64,000 nucleotides of DNA from Notospermus geniculatus. Its lineage: Eukaryota > Nemertea > Pilidiophora > Heteronemertea > Lineidae. The stretch spans positions 62,925-126,924 of the forward strand of contig NMRB01000195.1 of the NCBI GenBank assembly GCA_002633025.1. The letters run 5' to 3'. The translations under genes and the position numbers were made by a program. Below the pieces are notes generated by a model. It saw nothing but the letters and a program-made list of their open reading frames with translations, had not been told where the DNA came from and ran no database searches. This document shows positions 1 to 12,480 of this stretch, piece after piece (positions within the stretch are counted from its first letter, which is position 1; each line of letters opens with the position of its first letter).

Positions 1-361
1 CATATGTGTTTATGGAGTCAAATGCGGACTGTAATTCTATACCTTCCAAATGACGACTTCTTTATTCTTGGAGTAATCATGTTGTAACTTGACCATAATC
101 CCTGGAGGGATTCAGTAATCACTATGAACATGTGAATTTTCACTAGGATAGAAATTTACCGCATCTGAAAAATTCATACCAAATGAGGACACATTTTCGA
201 TACACCCCAAATAAGCCAATTGTCACTAAATGGGTACATTGTCAATGATTAACCAACAGCGCAGTGAATATGCATACCGGTACATGTATATTAATGTTGT
301 TCATTCTAATTAAGAAATAGCTCGTTGAAATCCAAATAACAACCTTTAATGATGTCACACA
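1..361. other. Unannotated AT-rich flank
   Basis: I see no gene, repeat unit or splice-bounded open frame here. A TACCGGTA and a TACATGTA lie near 272-288, as is common across the window. Confidence 0.5.
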
Positions 362-1300
362 TCACTTCATTCAATGACAACAAAATGGTGACACACACTG
401 ATTCATTGAATGACAACAAAATGGTGACACACACTGATTACACACTGATTCATTCAATGACAACAAAATGGTGACACACACTGATTCATTCAATGACAAC
501 AAAATGATGACACACATTGATTCATTCAATGACGACAAAATGGTGACACACATTGGTTCATTCAATGACGACAAAATGGTGACACACACCGATTCATTCA
601 ATGACAACAAAATGATGACACACATTGATTCATTCAATGACAACAAAATGATGACACACACCGATTCATTCAATGACAACAAAATGGTGACACACACCGA
701 TTCATTCAATGACAACAAAATGGTGACACACACCGATTCATTCAATGACAACAAAATGGTGACACACACTGATTCATTCAATGACAACAAAATGGTGACA
801 CACACACTGATTCATTCAATGACAACAAAATGATGACACACATTGATTCATTTAATGACAACAAAATGGTGACACACACTGATTCATTGAATGACAACAA
901 AATGATGACACACATTGATGTATTCAATGACAACAAAATGATGACACACACTGATTCGTTCAATGACAACAAAATGATGACACACACTGATTCATTCAAT
1001 GACTACAAACACACATTGGTTCATTCAATGACAACAAAATGATGACACACATTGATTCATTCAATGACAACAAAATGATGACAGACACTGATTCATTGAA
1101 TGACAACAAAATGATGACACACATTGATGTATTCAATGACAACAAAATGATGACACACACTGATTCATTCAATGACAACAAAATGATGACACACATTGAT
1201 TCATTCAATGACGACAAAATGATGACACACATTGGTTCATTCAATGACGACAAAATGATGACACATATTGAACCATTCAATGACAGCAAAATGACAACGC
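362..1300. repeat. 36-bp minisatellite array (about 25 units)
   Basis: The unit reads ATGGTGACACACACTGAT followed by TCATTCAATGACAACAAA. It is 36 bp, a multiple of three, so both strands stay open for long stretches (MVTHTDSFNDNK repeated on the plus strand). Variants include GTG/ATG, CAA/CGA, ACT/ATT and shortened units near 430, 805 and 1010 that break the frame. There is no start context, splice site or flanking exon to suggest translation. Degenerate copies of the same unit occur in reverse orientation inside the 3,010-bp repeat near 5490, 6195 and 6980. Confidence 0.95.
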
Positions 1301-1597
1301 ATGCAGCGCAATGGCTGAGACTGTCCTTGTCCACATTTTACTGGAATCAAATGAAACATTGTGCGTCTTTAAAGCACCACGCTATGCATCCATGCCCAGA
1401 GGATGACCACAGCTTTGATTATCACAATGCCTATTTCAAAACTCGACCATTGGGCACTAATTACACGCTCTGTAACTCTACACACTCACAGGTAACCCAA
1501 ACACATGGCCCCAACCACCCTGGCCATATTCAAGTAACACATGACATGAGACAATGGTGAATACCATCTAATGAGCGGGCAGTTCGGGGAACCGGCG
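1301..1597. other. No recognised feature
   Basis: Unique-looking sequence between the minisatellite and a Mutator-like element. The plus-strand open frame entering from the minisatellite continues to about 1560, but it shows no family similarity I recognise. Confidence 0.4.
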
Positions 1598-2246
1598 TGC
1601 TAAAAGGGTATGTGATAAACCTTGGAAACAGTGAAACCTTGGAAAGAGTGGGAAAACCTTGGAACGAGTGTACGCAGTGCCATTAGATATTTCACTTTTT
1701 AGTCCTAGCCAATAATAAATTAAGCCTGGTATCCAGATTGGGAATGCTGGTATGCAGTGACACATGTCAGATGCCAAACTAAATTAGGCCATCCTCGGAA
1801 GAAAAACAATCCACCATCTTTTGAGGTCGACTGCGTCAGCCTCCATGCTGATGCAGACAGCACTGGTAGTTAGCAGACGATGGATTTGTCAGTCTGACAT
1901 TTCTGTTTTCCTTTGCATTTCATCATGAATAAGGCCTCTTGATATGATTATGATTGCATTTCTACAGTAAACTAGGGCAATGTTGAATTATTGTCAAAAG
2001 TACATGTAGGCCTACCTCGGAGCTTTTCCATCAGTGAACACTGCCAGTGGATGGAGACCTGAACATGAGGCCTTTGCATGGGACGAGGTAAGAAATTGGG
2101 TTACTGAAAACATGGAATCCAGACCAACCAGAGTGGTGTCGTCTGATTATTTTAGTGTTTTTAGCAATTTCGCTAGTGTTTCCAAGGTTTTCTGACTGTT
2201 TTCAAGGTTTCACTGTTTCCAAGGTTTATCACATACCTGCTAAAAG
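1598..2246. mobile_element. Mutator-like non-autonomous element with 9-bp TSD
   Basis: The element spans 1607-2237 (631 bp). It starts GGTATGTGATAAACCTTGG and ends with the reverse complement; the imperfect terminal inverted repeats run about 60-90 bp and are rich in CCTTGGAAACA motifs. It is bordered by the exact 9-bp direct repeat TGCTAAAAG (1598-1606 and 2238-2246). Long TIRs with a 9-bp duplication are typical of Mutator-like elements. There is no transposase frame inside. Confidence 0.75.
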
Positions 2247-2721
2247 GAGGCGCAGGGCAACAACTCAGTTTTTTCACAAGAACGCATGCACTGCGACGTT
2301 GAAAACGTCATTGAGGTCGTGACGTTATGTTATGCGTCATTCAGAATCAATGATGTCGCTCTCCGGTCTGTTATTTACGCTAAAATAGTCAATTTTATCG
2401 ATGAAATTCATCATGTTCCCGCTTGAATTTTCTTTTGAAAATACTCAGATACATTGAGTCAGTCCTATACTTGATGATGGACGTGTAAAATTCAAAATTC
2501 ATTGGACTACTTCAGGTATATTTAGGGCTAGAAGTAGGGTGTAGTTTCAGAATTAAATGGCAAATAACGTTGGTTTTACTTTCGACGTCATACTTTTAAC
2601 TGAGTTGTTCGTCAGTGCCACGTTACGGAGTAGTTCGCCGGTTCCTCATTGGAAAACGAAGGTAGCAGTACAAACAAACTTACTTTAGTTTTGCCATTGT
2701 ATTTCAGAGAGCTGTCATTAT
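2247..2721. other. Gene-free; possible degraded MITE
   Basis: CAACAACTCAGTT near 2259 is matched by AACTGAGTTGTT near 2600 in inverted orientation, which could be the ends of a degraded MITE. Several CGTCA motifs lie between. No coding signal was seen. Confidence 0.3.
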
Positions 2722-2807
2722 TTTAGTGTTTTTAGCAATTTCGCTAGTGTTTCCAAGGTTTTCTGACTGTTTTCAAGGTTTCACTGTTTCCAAGGTTTAT
2801 CACATAC
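2722..2807 (-). repeat. Solo terminal repeat of the Mutator-like element
   Basis: This stretch matches the right terminal repeat at about 2148-2237 almost base for base (TTATTTTAGTGTTTTTAGC at the inner side, ATCACATACC at the outer end). No partner end is found nearby, so it is a solo end or the relic of a second insertion. Confidence 0.7.
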
Positions 2808-4059
2808 CTTCAGTTACTGCTTGAGTTTACTTACTACTAACAAATTTTGTTTTACTGTTTACACTGTTCTTTGTTGGCTCAAGTTCTGGTTGTGGTATGA
2901 CTGGCTTGCTGATGAGTCCAGGTCACACTGCATGGGCCCCTAACCTTTATGGACGAAACTGAAATCACCCCACTGGCACAGGCTGTGTTCAACTATTAAT
3001 TTACCCAAGTTCGTTTATCAGTGTCCACTTTTAATCATCAGGGGCACAGTGAATGACTCTGTCATTGTCTGTTGAAAACTGTTCAGCCCCCCCCCCAACA
3101 GTTTTCACGGACAGCCAGGTGGTGATTTCAGTCCAGGCCTTTTGCCTGTTATTCTCTTCCAGCATATTTAATATTCCAATGTCCAGATCTGCATGATCAG
3201 AGTGGACTGGAAGCAGAAAAGAAAAGTCTTCCCAAATGGAAATCAATTAGTCAGCATTGCAACCTGAGGAGGAAGGCCAGGGGCAAAGCCACTAGGCCAG
3301 AGTCAGCCACTCCATTACTGCCTTCAGAAGGCGATGGCCACTTGGGCAACAAAAAGGGCAGAGTGGCGGGACCCGGCAAGGGCATGGCGCCGCGCCACTC
3401 CGTGTATTGCTAGGGGAATCACTGCTGTCAGGACAACTCAAAGTAATGCATAGAAGGACCAAGTCCAGGATGTCTGCTGAGTGATGCAATCCTCATGGAG
3501 TCAGGAAAACGAGGGATGGCATATAGGCCTATATACACTAACTAATTTAACAACAACCAGAAAGCGTTTTTAAGACTGCCCACCCCACTGGTGGGCAGTT
3601 TTACTGAAGTTCTCTGGCATGTCTGGGTGGATCTGTCTCTAATCTGGGTTACTCTAGACGATAACTCATGAACGAGAGGAGGTAGTGCTATCAAATTTTC
3701 AGGATTGACAGGAAAGTACCTTGGCACGAACCCTATTGATTTTTGGCTTCATCAGATATTTAGAAAATGTTATTTTGATGAGTTTGTTGGGTATCTGATG
3801 GGTTTTCCCCGTGGACAAAATTAGAACATCCTTTTGTTTATCTTGGCTCGCTAGTGGCATGAGCTCATGTCACACTGGCTGACCCGCTTTTGGCAGACTG
3901 ATGACAGCAAGCTGCATTTGTTTCACTATCCATCACAACCAACTGAGTAAACATGAAGACACAAGAAGTATTCATGTATCATAGTGCAGGCAGTGTTCTC
4001 CACAAGTTTTTGGATGAAGAGTGGCGCCAGTGGGCGTCGTGCCGAAGGTGCCTTCCGTT
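2808..4059. other. Gene-free stretch with a hAT-like end
   Basis: No exon or coding family was recognised. CAGTGTTCTCCACAAG at about 3990 resembles the TIR of the hAT-like element at 49426, so this is probably a truncated end of a related element. Sequence runs into a G tract at 4060. Confidence 0.35.
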
Positions 4060-4369
4060 GGGGGGGGGGGGGGCACACCGATACAAAAAGTATTCATGTA
4101 GCATAGTACACATACTATGTACGCACCCTTGGTGCTAGTGGGCAGTCTTTGAATTGACTGGTAAGTCAATTCTAGTCATGCAAATAAGCCTACTGTTCGC
4201 TTTGGTCTTATGGCAACGGCGCACGGAAATTTGTCTAAAGACATATTTTTATCATTCACAAGCTAAGATTGATCATGAAGACGGCTTCACACCAACGATA
4301 GGGAATTTAAGAAGAGGGGGTTAACATATGCTCCTAGTGGGCTTCCGAAGTAACCCTAAAGGTCAGGTA

Positions 4370-4515
4370 AATCAAACGGTAAACGTTAACTTTTAATACG
4401 ACGTTATTTTTAGTACCGCACATGCAACAGATTTTCTATTGCATGTGCGGTACAAAAAAAACAACGTTGTCGTAAAGTGACCGTTTACCGTTTGGTTTCT
4501 TAAACTCGCTAATAT
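4370..4515. mobile_element. Foldback MITE related to the one at 59730
   Basis: ATCAAACGGTAAACG near 4372 is mirrored by CGTTTACCGTTTGGTTT near 4480-4497, and the right end continues TCTTAAACTCGCTAA like the TIR of the element at 59730-59880. Inside is a strong hairpin, GTACCGCACATGCAA pairing with TTGCATGTGCGGTAC (about 4423-4454). It is repeated at 7380-7525 in copy 2. Confidence 0.55.
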
Positions 4516-6014
4516 TGTCGAGCAACTGCTTAAATATAGAAGTTTAATTCGACCGTCATTGCTGTGTGTGAAGGTTCCAGCAAAATACCTGGACAAGGAA
4601 ATTTTGTACCGGTGTAACGTCGATCAGTGTTCCCCGTATTTGTGTGTTTTTCTTATTGTTTCCCTCCTGACGGATTAAGCGGCAACTAACCCAACAATAA
4701 CCATTCTAGGCCGCGTCTATTGTTGGGGAACACTGAGCTACAGAAACACTCACAGATGTTACACCTGTACTTCCAGCCATTGCTGTCTTGCCGAGATGTC
4801 CTATTTCCCCAACTACTAACTTGAGCAAGGTATCATGTGACATTGTCATATTGTGCTTTATGAATGGTCAGGTATAAAATGTTAACATGGAGTCAACTTA
4901 CCTCTTCCAGGCCCGGAAAAAATCGAAAAAATAGAAGCATATAATTTCACCTAGTATTTCATGGAAGTATTTCCCATCCAAATGATGATGAAGTTGTTCA
5001 TGGTAGATCATGATAGGCCTGAAATCCCTAGCGATAACAGGTTAATACAACATTTCATAATCAACAGCCTCCAGTGATTCAAGGGCCTATGTGATATTAT
5101 TTAGTTATTATATACATCTTGCTCTCCCGTAGTTCTGTCATGTTTGTTGGGAACTAAAATTTCCCACCAAAATGTCATCAGGGACGGAACGTCAGCCTAG
5201 TCACCTAAAATAAAGTTGTCCGAATTCTTGCTGTGTGTGAAGGCACAGTTATTGTGGAATGCTGACAAGGCCTACACATCATGGCATGTCATCCTTTTAG
5301 TGATACCGGTAAGCGTAGGTACACACTAGATGCGAATTTGCAGGCGATGCTCACTGCATGCGAAATTTTCTTTGTTCAGAGGCAGAAAATGACAAAGGTA
5401 GTTTGACGGATGCGATGGACAATCGCAACCAGTGTATACCCACCCTTATGATTATAATGGCATTGCCGCCTTGGAGCTGTGTCACTTTTTTGTGGTAACT
5501 GAATCAAATGTGTGTATCCTCATTTCGTTGGCATTATATGAATCATTGTGTGTCTTTTATATTGAATCCATATACTAATTAGAAAGGTGGTATTTGTGCA
5601 ATAATTTGGGAAACAAACACTGAAAGAGGAAAGACCATTAGGTTGTGACTATCCGTCATGTGTTTTAGTCATCCCTGGGCATGTCTTTGCCAATTTAATC
5701 AAATGAGGAGCCAACCCAAGATATGCTGTCCCATCAAAAGACTATCATGGAATAGACTACTCGATAATGGCATTAAACAGCTTTGGCTGCCCTTGGAGAC
5801 GCGTGACTGTCCTGAGTCAGGTTGTGATACCATCCGTCAATGACGAAGACAGGAAATCTTGCATAATGTACGCTGTGCCAACTTCTTCTGTGGGTTATGG
5901 CCTCTTGAATGGTTCAGACAGCCACCGGATAGGATATAATAATTATTGGATACGATGTGCCTGTGCCTTCCATTGGTGACCATTCTGACTGTGCCTTCAT
6001 GGCATGTCAACCCT

Positions 6015-6149
6015 TTAGGCTTCCCTTACATAGAAGTATTCGGTATACGAAAACGCCGGTTAACAAAGGCATTCCGAGGATTCACCACCGTGAAGCCATT
6101 GTAACCGGCGTTTTCGTATACCGTATACTTCGGTGTAAAGGAAGCCTTA
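6015..6149. mobile_element. PIF/Harbinger-like MITE with TTA TSD
   Basis: The element is 6018-6146 (129 bp), starting GGCTTCCCTTACATAGAAG and ending in its imperfect inverse. TTA flanks both sides (6015-6017, 6147-6149). The diverged block at about 6920-6940 has the uninterrupted site CCCTTTAGGGATACC, so insertion with a 3-bp duplication is directly visible. TWA duplications and GG-starting TIRs are typical of Harbinger/Tourist MITEs. Confidence 0.85.
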
Positions 6150-7066
6150 GGGATACCAGTAATGATTACAGTGAATCGCCGTCATGGAGCTGTGTCACCA
6201 TTTTGTGGTAACTGAATCAAATGTGTGTGTGTCCTCACTTCGTTGGCATTAAAACAGTCATTGTGTGTATTTCTTTTGTTGAATCCTTATCCTTATGCTA
6301 GTAAGAAAGTGGTATTTGTGCAATACATTACAAAATGCGGGATGGATGAGTGGGGATACGGCCAATCCTACTGTACAGTGTAATTGGACATTGGAATCTG
6401 GTGCCCATGTCCTAAACGGACGCAACTCTCTTATGAGGTGGCTTGGTTGTCCTTGTGAAATACGTATGTCTTGATGGGTTGTGACAGTGAAAGTAACGAC
6501 AGGCGATCACAGTCTCTTGATGGGTAGTCAACGTGGCACAGACATATAGATACTACGCTCGTTTGAAGAATCTATTAGTCATCCCTGGGCATTTCTTCGC
6601 CAATATAATCAAATGAGGGCCAACCCAATAATATGCTGTGCCATCTATAGACTATCATGGAATAGACTACTCGATTATGGCATTAAACAGCTTTGGCTGC
6701 CCGTGGAGACGCGTGACTGTCCTGAGTCAGGTTGTGATACCATCCGTCAATGATGAAGACAGGAAATCTTGCATACGTGTACGTTGTGCCAACTTCTTCT
6801 GTGGGTTATGGCCTCTTGAATGGTTCAGACAGCCACGGCCGGATAGGATATAATAACTATTAGATAGGATGTGCCTGTGCCTTCCATTGGTGACCATTCT
6901 GACGGTGCCTTCATGGCATGTCAACCCTTTAGGGATACCAGTAATGATTACAGTGAAATCGCCGTCATGGAGTTTTGTCACTATTTTGTGGTAATTGAAT
7001 CAAATGTGTGTGTCCTCATTTCGTTGGCATTAAATGAATCACTGTGTGTCTTTTTTTGTTGAATCC

Positions 7067-10000
7067 TAGGGGGGGGGGGGGCACACACCGATACAAAAAG
7101 TATTCATGTAGCATAGTACACATACTATGTACGCACCCTTGGTGCTAGTGGGCAGTCTTTGAATTGACTGGTAAGTCAATTCTAGTCATGCAAATAAGCC
7201 TACTGTTCGCTTTGGTCTTATGGCAACGGCGCACGGAAATTTGTCTAAAGACATATTTTTATCATTCACAAGCTAAGATTGATCATGAAGACGGCTTCAC
7301 ACCAACGATAGGGAATTTAAGAAGAGGGGGTTAACATATGCTCCTAGTGGGCTTCCGAAGTAACCCTAAAGGTCAGGTAAATCAAACGGTAAACGTTAAC
7401 TTTTAATACGACGTTATTTTTAGTACCGCACATGCAACAGATTTTCTATTGCATGTGCGGTACAAAAAAAACAACGTTGTCGTAAAGTGACCGTTTACCG
7501 TTTGGTTTCTTAAACTCGCTAATATTGTCGAGCAACTGCTTAAATATAGAAGTTTAATTCGACCGTCATTGCTGTGTGTGAAGGTTCCAGCAAAATACCT
7601 GGACAAGGAAATTTTGTACCGGTGTAACGTCGATCAGTGTTCCCCGTATTTGTGTGTTTTTCTTATTGTTTCCCTCCTGACGGATTAAGCGGCAACTAAC
7701 CCAACAATAACCATTCTAGGCCGCGTCTATTGTTGGGGAACACTGAGCTACAGAAACACTCACAGATGTTACACCTGTACTTCCAGCCATTGCTGTCTTG
7801 CCGAGATGTCCTATTTCCCCAACTACTAACTTGAGCAAGGTATCATGTGACATTGTCATATTGTGCTTTATGAATGGTCAGGTATAAAATGTTAACATGG
7901 AGTCAACTTACCTCTTCCAGGCCCGGAAAAAATCGAAAAAATAGAAGCATATAATTTCACCTAGTATTTCATGGAAGTATTTCCCATCCAAATGATGATG
8001 AAGTTGTTCATGGTAGATCATGATAGGCCTGAAATCCCTAGCGATAACAGGTTAATACAACATTTCATAATCAACAGCCTCCAGTGATTCAAGGGCCTAT
8101 GTGATATTATTTAGTTATTATATACATCTTGCTCTCCCGTAGTTCTGTCATGTTTGTTGGGAACTAAAATTTCCCACCAAAATGTCATCAGGGACGGAAC
8201 GTCAGCCTAGTCACCTAAAATAAAGTTGTCCGAATTCTTGCTGTGTGTGAAGGCACAGTTATTGTGGAATGCTGACAAGGCCTACACATCATGGCATGTC
8301 ATCCTTTTAGTGATACCGGTAAGCGTAGGTACACACTAGATGCGAATTTGCAGGCGATGCTCACTGCATGCGAAATTTTCTTTGTTCAGAGGCAGAAAAT
8401 GACAAAGGTAGTTTGACGGATGCGATGGACAATCGCAACCAGTGTATACCCACCCTTATGATTATAATGGCATTGCCGCCTTGGAGCTGTGTCACTTTTT
8501 TGTGGTAACTGAATCAAATGTGTGTATCCTCATTTCGTTGGCATTATATGAATCATTGTGTGTCTTTTATATTGAATCCATATACTAATTAGAAAGGTGG
8601 TATTTGTGCAATAATTTGGGAAACAAACACTGAAAGAGGAAAGACCATTAGGTTGTGACTATCCGTCATGTGTTTTAGTCATCCCTGGGCATGTCTTTGC
8701 CAATTTAATCAAATGAGGAGCCAACCCAAGATATGCTGTCCCATCAAAAGACTATCATGGAATAGACTACTCGATAATGGCATTAAACAGCTTTGGCTGC
8801 CCTTGGAGACGCGTGACTGTCCTGAGTCAGGTTGTGATACCATCCGTCAATGACGAAGACAGGAAATCTTGCATAATGTACGCTGTGCCAACTTCTTCTG
8901 TGGGTTATGGCCTCTTGAATGGTTCAGACAGCCACCGGATAGGATATAATAATTATTGGATACGATGTGCCTGTGCCTTCCATTGGTGACCATTCTGACT
9001 GTGCCTTCATGGCATGTCAACCCTTTAGGCTTCCCTTACATAGAAGTATTCGGTATACGAAAACGCCGGTTAACAAAGGCATTCCGAGGATTCACCACCG
9101 TGAAGCCATTGTAACCGGCGTTTTCGTATACCGTATACTTCGGTGTAAAGGAAGCCTTAGGGATACCAGTAATGATTACAGTGAATCGCCGTCATGGAGC
9201 TGTGTCACCATTTTGTGGTAACTGAATCAAATGTGTGTGTGTCCTCACTTCGTTGGCATTAAAACAGTCATTGTGTGTATTTCTTTTGTTGAATCCTTAT
9301 CCTTATGCTAGTAAGAAAGTGGTATTTGTGCAATACATTACAAAATGCGGGATGGATGAGTGGGGATACGGCCAATCCTACTGTACAGTGTAATTGGACA
9401 TTGGAATCTGGTGCCCATGTCCTAAACGGACGCAACTCTCTTATGAGGTGGCTTGGTTGTCCTTGTGAAATACGTATGTCTTGATGGGTTGTGACAGTGA
9501 AAGTAACGACAGGCGATCACAGTCTCTTGATGGGTAGTCAACGTGGCACAGACATATAGATACTACGCTCGTTTGAAGAATCTATTAGTCATCCCTGGGC
9601 ATTTCTTCGCCAATATAATCAAATGAGGGCCAACCCAATAATATGCTGTGCCATCTATAGACTATCATGGAATAGACTACTCGATTATGGCATTAAACAG
9701 CTTTGGCTGCCCGTGGAGACGCGTGACTGTCCTGAGTCAGGTTGTGATACCATCCGTCAATGATGAAGACAGGAAATCTTGCATACGTGTACGTTGTGCC
9801 AACTTCTTCTGTGGGTTATGGCCTCTTGAATGGTTCAGACAGCCACGGCCGGATAGGATATAATAACTATTAGATAGGATGTGCCTGTGCCTTCCATTGG
9901 TGACCATTCTGACGGTGCCTTCATGGCATGTCAACCCTTTAGGGATACCAGTAATGATTACAGTGAAATCGCCGTCATGGAGTTTTGTCACTATTTTGTG

Positions 10001-10076
10001 GTAATTGAATCAAATGTGTGTGTCCTCATTTCGTTGGCATTAAATGAATCACTGTGTGTCTTTTTTTGTTGAATCC
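7067..10076. repeat. 3,010-bp tandem unit, copy 2
   Basis: Second copy of the 4060-7066 unit, joined to it through a run of 13 G. Homology with copy 1 ends at GAATCC (7066/10076), after which copy 2 continues into the diverged next block. Near-absolute identity means either a very recent duplication or an assembly artefact such as a collapsed or duplicated haplotype at the G tract. Confidence 0.95.
9025..9159. mobile_element. Second copy of the Harbinger-like MITE
   Basis: Identical to the element at 6018-6146, carried along by the 3,010-bp duplication, with the element at 9028-9156. The empty site is near 9930-9950. Confidence 0.85.
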
Positions 10077-10543
10077 TTATATTAATAAGAAAGTGGTATT
10101 TGTGCAATAGGCCTACTTTACGAAATGGGATGGATGAGTGGGGCTACGGCTAATCCTGTTGTACAGTGTAATTGGACATTGGACTTTGGTGCCCATGTCC
10201 TAAACAGATGCAACTGTCTTATGAGCTGGCTTGGCTGTGCTTGTGAAGTACGTATGTCTTGATGGGTTGTGACAGAGAAAGTAACGACAGGCTATCACAG
10301 TCTCTTGATGGGTTGCGACCATCGTGGTTTTGACAAACACTGGAAGAGGAAAGACCGTTAGGTTGTGACTACCAGTGTACGTGATGCGTTTTAGTTATCC
10401 CTGAGCATGTCTTTGCCAATATCGTCAAATGAGGAGCCAACCAAAGATATGCTGTCCCATCTATAGACGATCATGGAATAGACTACTCGATAATGGCATT
10501 AAACAGCTTTGGCTGCTCTTGGAGAAGCGTGACTGTCCTGAGT
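10077..10543. repeat. Partial diverged macro-repeat block cut at a single N
   Basis: It resembles the blocks at 6300-6730 and 5640-5810 (GGATGGATGAGTGGGG near 10130, AATAGACTACTCGATAATGG near 10476) with many substitutions. Similarity stops abruptly at the N at 10544 in the middle of the shared CTGAGTCAGG segment, indicating a contig join. Confidence 0.85.
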
Positions 10544-10710
10544 NGGAGTTCGCAAGAGAGATGACCGAGCAGTCCTCCCAATTCTTATATAGAATAACCT
10601 ACCAAAAAATGTTAACAGCAATTGTATATCTGTTCGTGCAACCTCCAACCCTTATTTTGCACAATTCTGGCCTTTGGCTCCCCTACTAACAGTACATGTA
10701 CATATCATAA

Positions 10711-11725
10711 AAATAGTGCCAATGGCACAGTGCCCACTTGGTTAATTTGGAATCGTGGCGCCTGGATCTTGAGGTCATATGATTAGACGTACATCCTACG
10801 GTTCAAATTCAAGCATTCTAGCTCAAATCGTTTAGTGTTAAATAGGCATTTTTCACAAAACGCCCCCTAGTGGCCACAGTAGGAATCGCAGCATGCCCAA
10901 AATCGAACTTGGCCTAGATCTTGGGGCCATATATACACATATGCAATATGAAAAAGATCCATCGAAAACTGAAGACGCTAGAGCGCAGACAAGGCAAAGC
11001 CCAAATATCGGCCAATTTTTCGTTATTTGACATATTTTCCCATCAAAATTAGGTTAAATCAAAAACCCATTACATATATGATGTAACATGATTAGATGTA
11101 CCGGTACCTACGATTCCAATTTGAGCATTCTAGCTCAAATCGTTTGCGTAAAATAGCCATTTTTCATTTTTTCACAAAACGCCCCCTGGTGGCCATAATA
11201 GGAGTCGCAGCATGCCCAAAATCGAACTTGGCCTAGATCTTGGGGCCATATAGGCCTATACACATATGCAATATGAAAAAGATCCGTCAAAAACTGAAGA
11301 CGCTAGAGCGCAGACAAGGCAAAGCCCAAATATCGGCCAATTTTTCGTTATTTGACCTATTTTCCCATCAAAATTAGGTTAAATCAAAACCCCGTTATAT
11401 ATATCATGTAACATGATTAGATGTACCTACGATTCAAATTTGAGCACTCTAGCTCAAATCATTTGCGTAAAATAGCCATTTTTCATTTTTCACAAAACGC
11501 CCCCTAGTGGCCATAATAGGAGTCGCAGCGCGCCCAAAATCGAACTTGGCCTAGATCTTGGGGCCATAATACACACATATGCAATATGAAAATGATCCGT
11601 CAAAAACTGAAGGCGCTGGAGTGCAGACAAGGCCAAATGTTACGCACGCACGCATGACAGACCACCACTAAGGCATCTAAGCACAGCATAAGCCCTTTTG
11701 GCCTTCGGCCAAGCGGGCTAAAAAT
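10711..11725 (+). mobile_element. Tandem-unit element, family B (Helentron/HINE-like)
   Basis: The 5' part has the palindrome GTGCCAATGGCAC, then GTGCCCACTTGG. Three tandem units of about 320 bp follow, each with CGCCCCCTRGTGGCC and a stretch around GATCTTGGGGCCATA. The 3' end is a stem-loop (11691-11719: AGCCCTTTTGGCC / GGCCAAGCGGGCT) followed by AAAAAT. The 5' segment matches one arm of the 3' hairpin. A subterminal inverted repeat, central tandem repeats and terminal hairpin fit non-autonomous Helentrons, but no replicase is present. A related copy is at 55471-56540. Confidence 0.6.
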
Positions 11726-11730
11726 AATCA

Positions 11731-12480
11731 GGAACTAGAATTGTAAATTCGCTGAATCCGCGAATTTGATGACCTCCACATTGATGCCGAGTAGAGGTGA
11801 ACTTCATCATCATCATCATGCTGAAATTTAGTCCAAGCCGACCCATCACTCACTGACGCAAACACGCGACATGCACGCTGCCATGCATGCCATGCTATGC
11901 TGACCAATCACCGTGGTGTGTAACTCCACGGCCCACCACGCAGACATGCCAGCGAGAAGAAGACTGAACACGTTTCGCCATCGTTGAGATTTGTTGTGTC
12001 AAGTTCAATGGTAATCCTGCGGCTGAACATGCTGTGGCTGAAGTTAAGCCACCACCCGTTGTCGGAAACTGACGCGAGCACCTACATACATGCATGCCGC
12101 CATGCACAGATACATGCCGTGCTGCACAGTCTCCATTTTTGATCGCTGATGGGCCAGATGGCTGTTCCTGGAACATGCATCGGGTGCGTTCCGGGATAAT
12201 TTATGTGATGACGTCAGCCAGAAAATGCACAAGCGTGAATCAGTAGGAACGAAAATGGCACCCATGACCAGAGATGACAGGAAAACGAGAACAAAAAATC
12301 GGAGCCCGCCAACGAAGGCGGGCAATAAAATAGCGAGCGAGATGGCCGTACCGGTATTTGATGTAGGCATCCTACTGCCCTTCATGCCCTTGGCGTTTTT
12401 GGCATAGGCCCAGTATTTTACTGTGTTTTCGGCGATTCATCTGACCAGCATGCCAGCCCCAAGCAACAGTACAAACACGC
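11731..12480. repeat. Dispersed repeat R1, copy 1
   Basis: It contains GAATCCGCGAATTTGATG, a CATCATCATCAT stretch, CATGCATGCCATGCTATGC and CGGAGCCCGCCAACGAAGG. The same order recurs at 34371-35300 with an unrelated block in the middle, and the last part at 39443-39680. No coding potential was seen. Confidence 0.8.

Larger units (their letters stand above)
4060..7066. repeat. 3,010-bp tandem unit, copy 1
   Basis: Every position I compared from 4081 to 7066 reappears 3,010 bp downstream without a visible substitution; only the starting G tract and a CA dinucleotide differ (14 Gs then CACACCG here, 13 Gs then CACACACCG in copy 2). The unit is itself a mosaic: a block of about 0.8-0.9 kb (marker AATAGACTACTCGATAATGG near 5752) recurs diverged near 6660. 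No protein family is recognisable in its small open frames. Confidence 0.95.

Noticed and set aside
362-1300. CRISPR array
   Set aside because: Units are head-to-tail with no unique spacers and the genome is eukaryotic.
371-1560. Long overlapping open frames on both strands in the minisatellite
   Set aside because: A 36-bp unit without stops keeps all copies open by chance; indels between units break each frame and there is no splice or start context.
5658-10072. Paired small frames in the 3,010-bp repeat
   Set aside because: Identical only because the DNA is duplicated; no family similarity, and diverged blocks do not conserve the frames.
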